Assembly (NCBI GenBank): GCA_017452335.1 | Contig: JAFTMP010000288.1 | Coordinates: 1-29,025, forward strand | Source: Clostridia bacterium | Lineage (GTDB): Bacteria > Bacillota > Clostridia > Oscillospirales > CAG-272 | Direction of reading: 5' to 3' | DNA: 29,025 nt | Shown here: positions 28,090-29,025 of the stretch, piece after piece | Layout of the letters: every line of letters starts with the position of its first letter | Numbering within the stretch: position 1 is the first letter of the stretch | Position numbers and translations under genes: made by a program | Notes under the pieces: model-generated | Told to the model about the DNA's origin: nothing | Seen by the model: the letters and a program-made list of their open reading frames with translations, nothing else | Databases searched by the model: none

Positions 28090-28914
28090 ATGATCGTTTT
28101 ATACATTCTTTTAGGGCTTTTGTCCTTCATTTTGCTCCTTCTGTTGGTGCTTCTTTGCATGGCGTCCTGCCACAGGAAAAAGCAGTCTGACATGGCGCTC
28201 CTTCTAAAGACCCGCTATGCCCACAGGGGACTGCATGACGATACCCTTCCCGAAAATTCCCTTGCCGCCATAAAAAAAGCGGCAGAAAAAGAGTATGGCA
28301 TTGAATTTGACCTGCATTTGACCGCAGACGGCGCGCTTGCCGTGGTGCACGACGACACCCTTACCCGCACCTGCGGGGTGGATTTAAAGGTCAACGATAC
28401 CACCCTTGAGGCGCTTCGCCGCCACCCACTTTCAGACGGCTCGCCAATTCCCTGCTTTGAAGAGGTCCTGCAGGCGGTAAACGGAAGCGTCCCGCTGCTC
28501 ATTGAACTAAAAAACGACGGCAACAACGGCAAAATATTGGTAAAGCGCACGCTTGAAGCGCTGGAGGGCTATAAGGGCGCTTACTGCATTGAATCCTTTG
28601 ACCCAAGAGTACTGTTGGCACTAAAAAAGCAAGCGCCCCGGGTGATACGGGGACAGCTCTGCTGTAATTTTATGAAGGAAAAGAGGATGCCCCTGCATCT
28701 GCGCCTGCTTCTTAGCCCCATGCTCTTAAACGCCTTCACCAAGCCCGATTTCGTGGCGTATCGGTTGGAGGATCAAAAAAGCCTGCCCCTGCGCGCCGCA
28801 AAAGCGGCGGGCACACCCCTGTTTTTTTGGACGGTGAAAAACAAAAACGCCGCCCTTGCAGAAATAAACAAGGGCAGCGCCGTGATTTTTGAGGGCTTTG
28901 ATTTTTACAAGTAA
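28090..28914 (+). CDS. Membrane-anchored glycerophosphodiester phosphodiesterase
   Basis: A 274-residue enzyme hydrolysing glycerophosphodiesters to glycerol 3-phosphate and an alcohol. An N-terminal membrane helix (2-24) is followed by the GDPD TIM barrel: YAHRGLHDDTLPENS with His45 and Arg46, IEFDLHLTADG (metal ligands Glu72 and Asp74), VVHDDTLTRTCG (His87), LLIELK, and the C-terminal FFWTVKN. All catalytic residues are present. The ATG at 28090 follows GGGAG at 6 bases; the upstream in-frame ATG at 28063 lies inside the transporter gene. Coupled to the MFS gene by a one-base gap. Probable roles are recycling of phospholipid head groups or teichoic-acid-type polymers. It ends before a strong terminator. 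Confidence 0.92.
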   Translation: MIVLYILLGLLSFILLLLLVLLCMASCHRKKQSDMALLLKTRYAHRGLHDDTLPENSLAAIKKAAEKEYGIEFDLHLTADGALAVVHDDTLTRTCGVDLKVNDTTLEALRRHPLSDGSPIPCFEEVLQAVNGSVPLLIELKNDGNNGKILVKRTLEALEGYKGAYCIESFDPRVLLALKKQAPRVIRGQLCCNFMKEKRMPLHLRLLLSPMLLNAFTKPDFVAYRLEDQKSLPLRAAKAAGTPLFFWTVKNKNAALAEINKGSAVIFEGFDFYK

Positions 28915-28918
28915 ATGC

Positions 28919-28950
28919 ATCCCCGCCCGAAAATCGGGCGGGGATTTTTC
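28919..28950 (+). terminator. Strong intrinsic terminator
   Basis: A perfect 12-bp stem ATCCCCGCCCGA with an AAA loop, followed by five Ts and a T-rich stretch. It begins 5 bases after the phosphodiesterase stop. Confidence 0.93.
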
Positions 28951-28967
28951 TTCGTCTTGAAAAGGAA

Positions 28968-29025
28968 TTAAACTTTTCGTTTTCTCTTTTTCAAAACCAA
29001 TACAATTCCGAAAGTTACACAGCAA
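28968..29025 (-). CDS. Possible 3' end of a membrane protein gene (partial)
   Basis: Only 18 codons are inside the window. On the minus strand the frame ending at TAA (28968-28970) reads CCVTFGIVLVLKKRKRKV, a hydrophobic run followed by a Lys/Arg tail, typical of the last membrane helix and stop-transfer tail of a Gram-positive surface or membrane protein. It would converge on the terminator at 28919-28950. Too short for a firm call; a chance frame is possible. Confidence 0.3.
   Translation of the reverse strand, partial: CCVTFGIVLVLKKRKRKV

Noticed and set aside
28726..29025. 99-codon minus-strand open frame at the right edge
   Set aside because: Most of it is antisense to the phosphodiesterase gene and runs through the strong terminator; the shorter frame ending at 28968 looks more protein-like.

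Overview
The window looks like a chromosomal segment from a spore-forming, Gram-positive anaerobe of the class Clostridia, probably a gut-type lineage. The grounds are a SpoVT sporulation regulator, LPXTG/sortase surface proteins, the Firmicutes-type cluster yicC-remA-gmk-rpoZ-priA-def-fmt, Mini-ribonuclease III, and consensus TTGACA/TATAAT promoters. No species is assigned. Most of the window is moderately GC-rich with coding on both strands. The stretch from about 10.75 to 12.3 kb is visibly AT-rich and looks like an acquired islet.

Layout. (1) 1-1777, plus strand: 3' part of an ECF sigma factor gene, its zinc-finger membrane anti-sigma factor, and a third membrane protein. (2) 1878-9648, minus strand: a five-gene pilus operon read from a clear promoter at 9720-9748. 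Its order is small coiled-coil protein, signal peptidase I, 1446-residue LPATG tip adhesin, LPETG backbone pilin with isopeptide-type domains, and class C sortase. (3) 10001-10552, plus: spoVT, divergent from the pilus operon. (4) 10563-12095: a GT14-like glycosyltransferase (minus) divergent from a 67-residue XRE repressor (plus), separated by a perfect 23-bp inverted repeat that holds two face-to-face promoters. (5) 12382-14549, minus: pgk and tpiA (glycolysis). (6) 14814-16243, plus: mrnC and a ROK-family glucokinase. (7) 16320-24655, minus: yicC-remA-gmk-rpoZ-priA-def-fmt-zinc protease-rsmB, a housekeeping operon for RNA, nucleotide, replication-restart and translation functions. (8) 24887-28914, plus: MATE exporter, MFS/GPH-type transporter, glycerophosphodiester phosphodiesterase. 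The last 58 bases may hold the end of a minus-strand membrane protein gene.

How the genes fit together. The pilus operon is self-contained: a dedicated signal peptidase for export, a tip adhesin, a shaft pilin and a polymerising sortase. The adhesin carries a CHAP-like domain that has lost both catalytic residues, three HxHxxxC units next to the membrane, a fibro-slime domain, and a Cna_B domain apparently split by an inserted module. The most striking regulatory structure is the symmetric XRE/GT14 control region, where two 19-bp operators each overlap a -10 box and the two transcripts would run toward each other. Seven of the eight promoters proposed here are sigma-A type and all seven have a TGn extended -10; the eighth (spoVT) is a sigma-G-like candidate. 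Several hairpins lie between genes of one operon (pilin/sortase, pgk/tpiA, rpoZ/priA) and probably tune relative expression.

All calls rest on reading the sequence and recalling family signatures. No database search was run.
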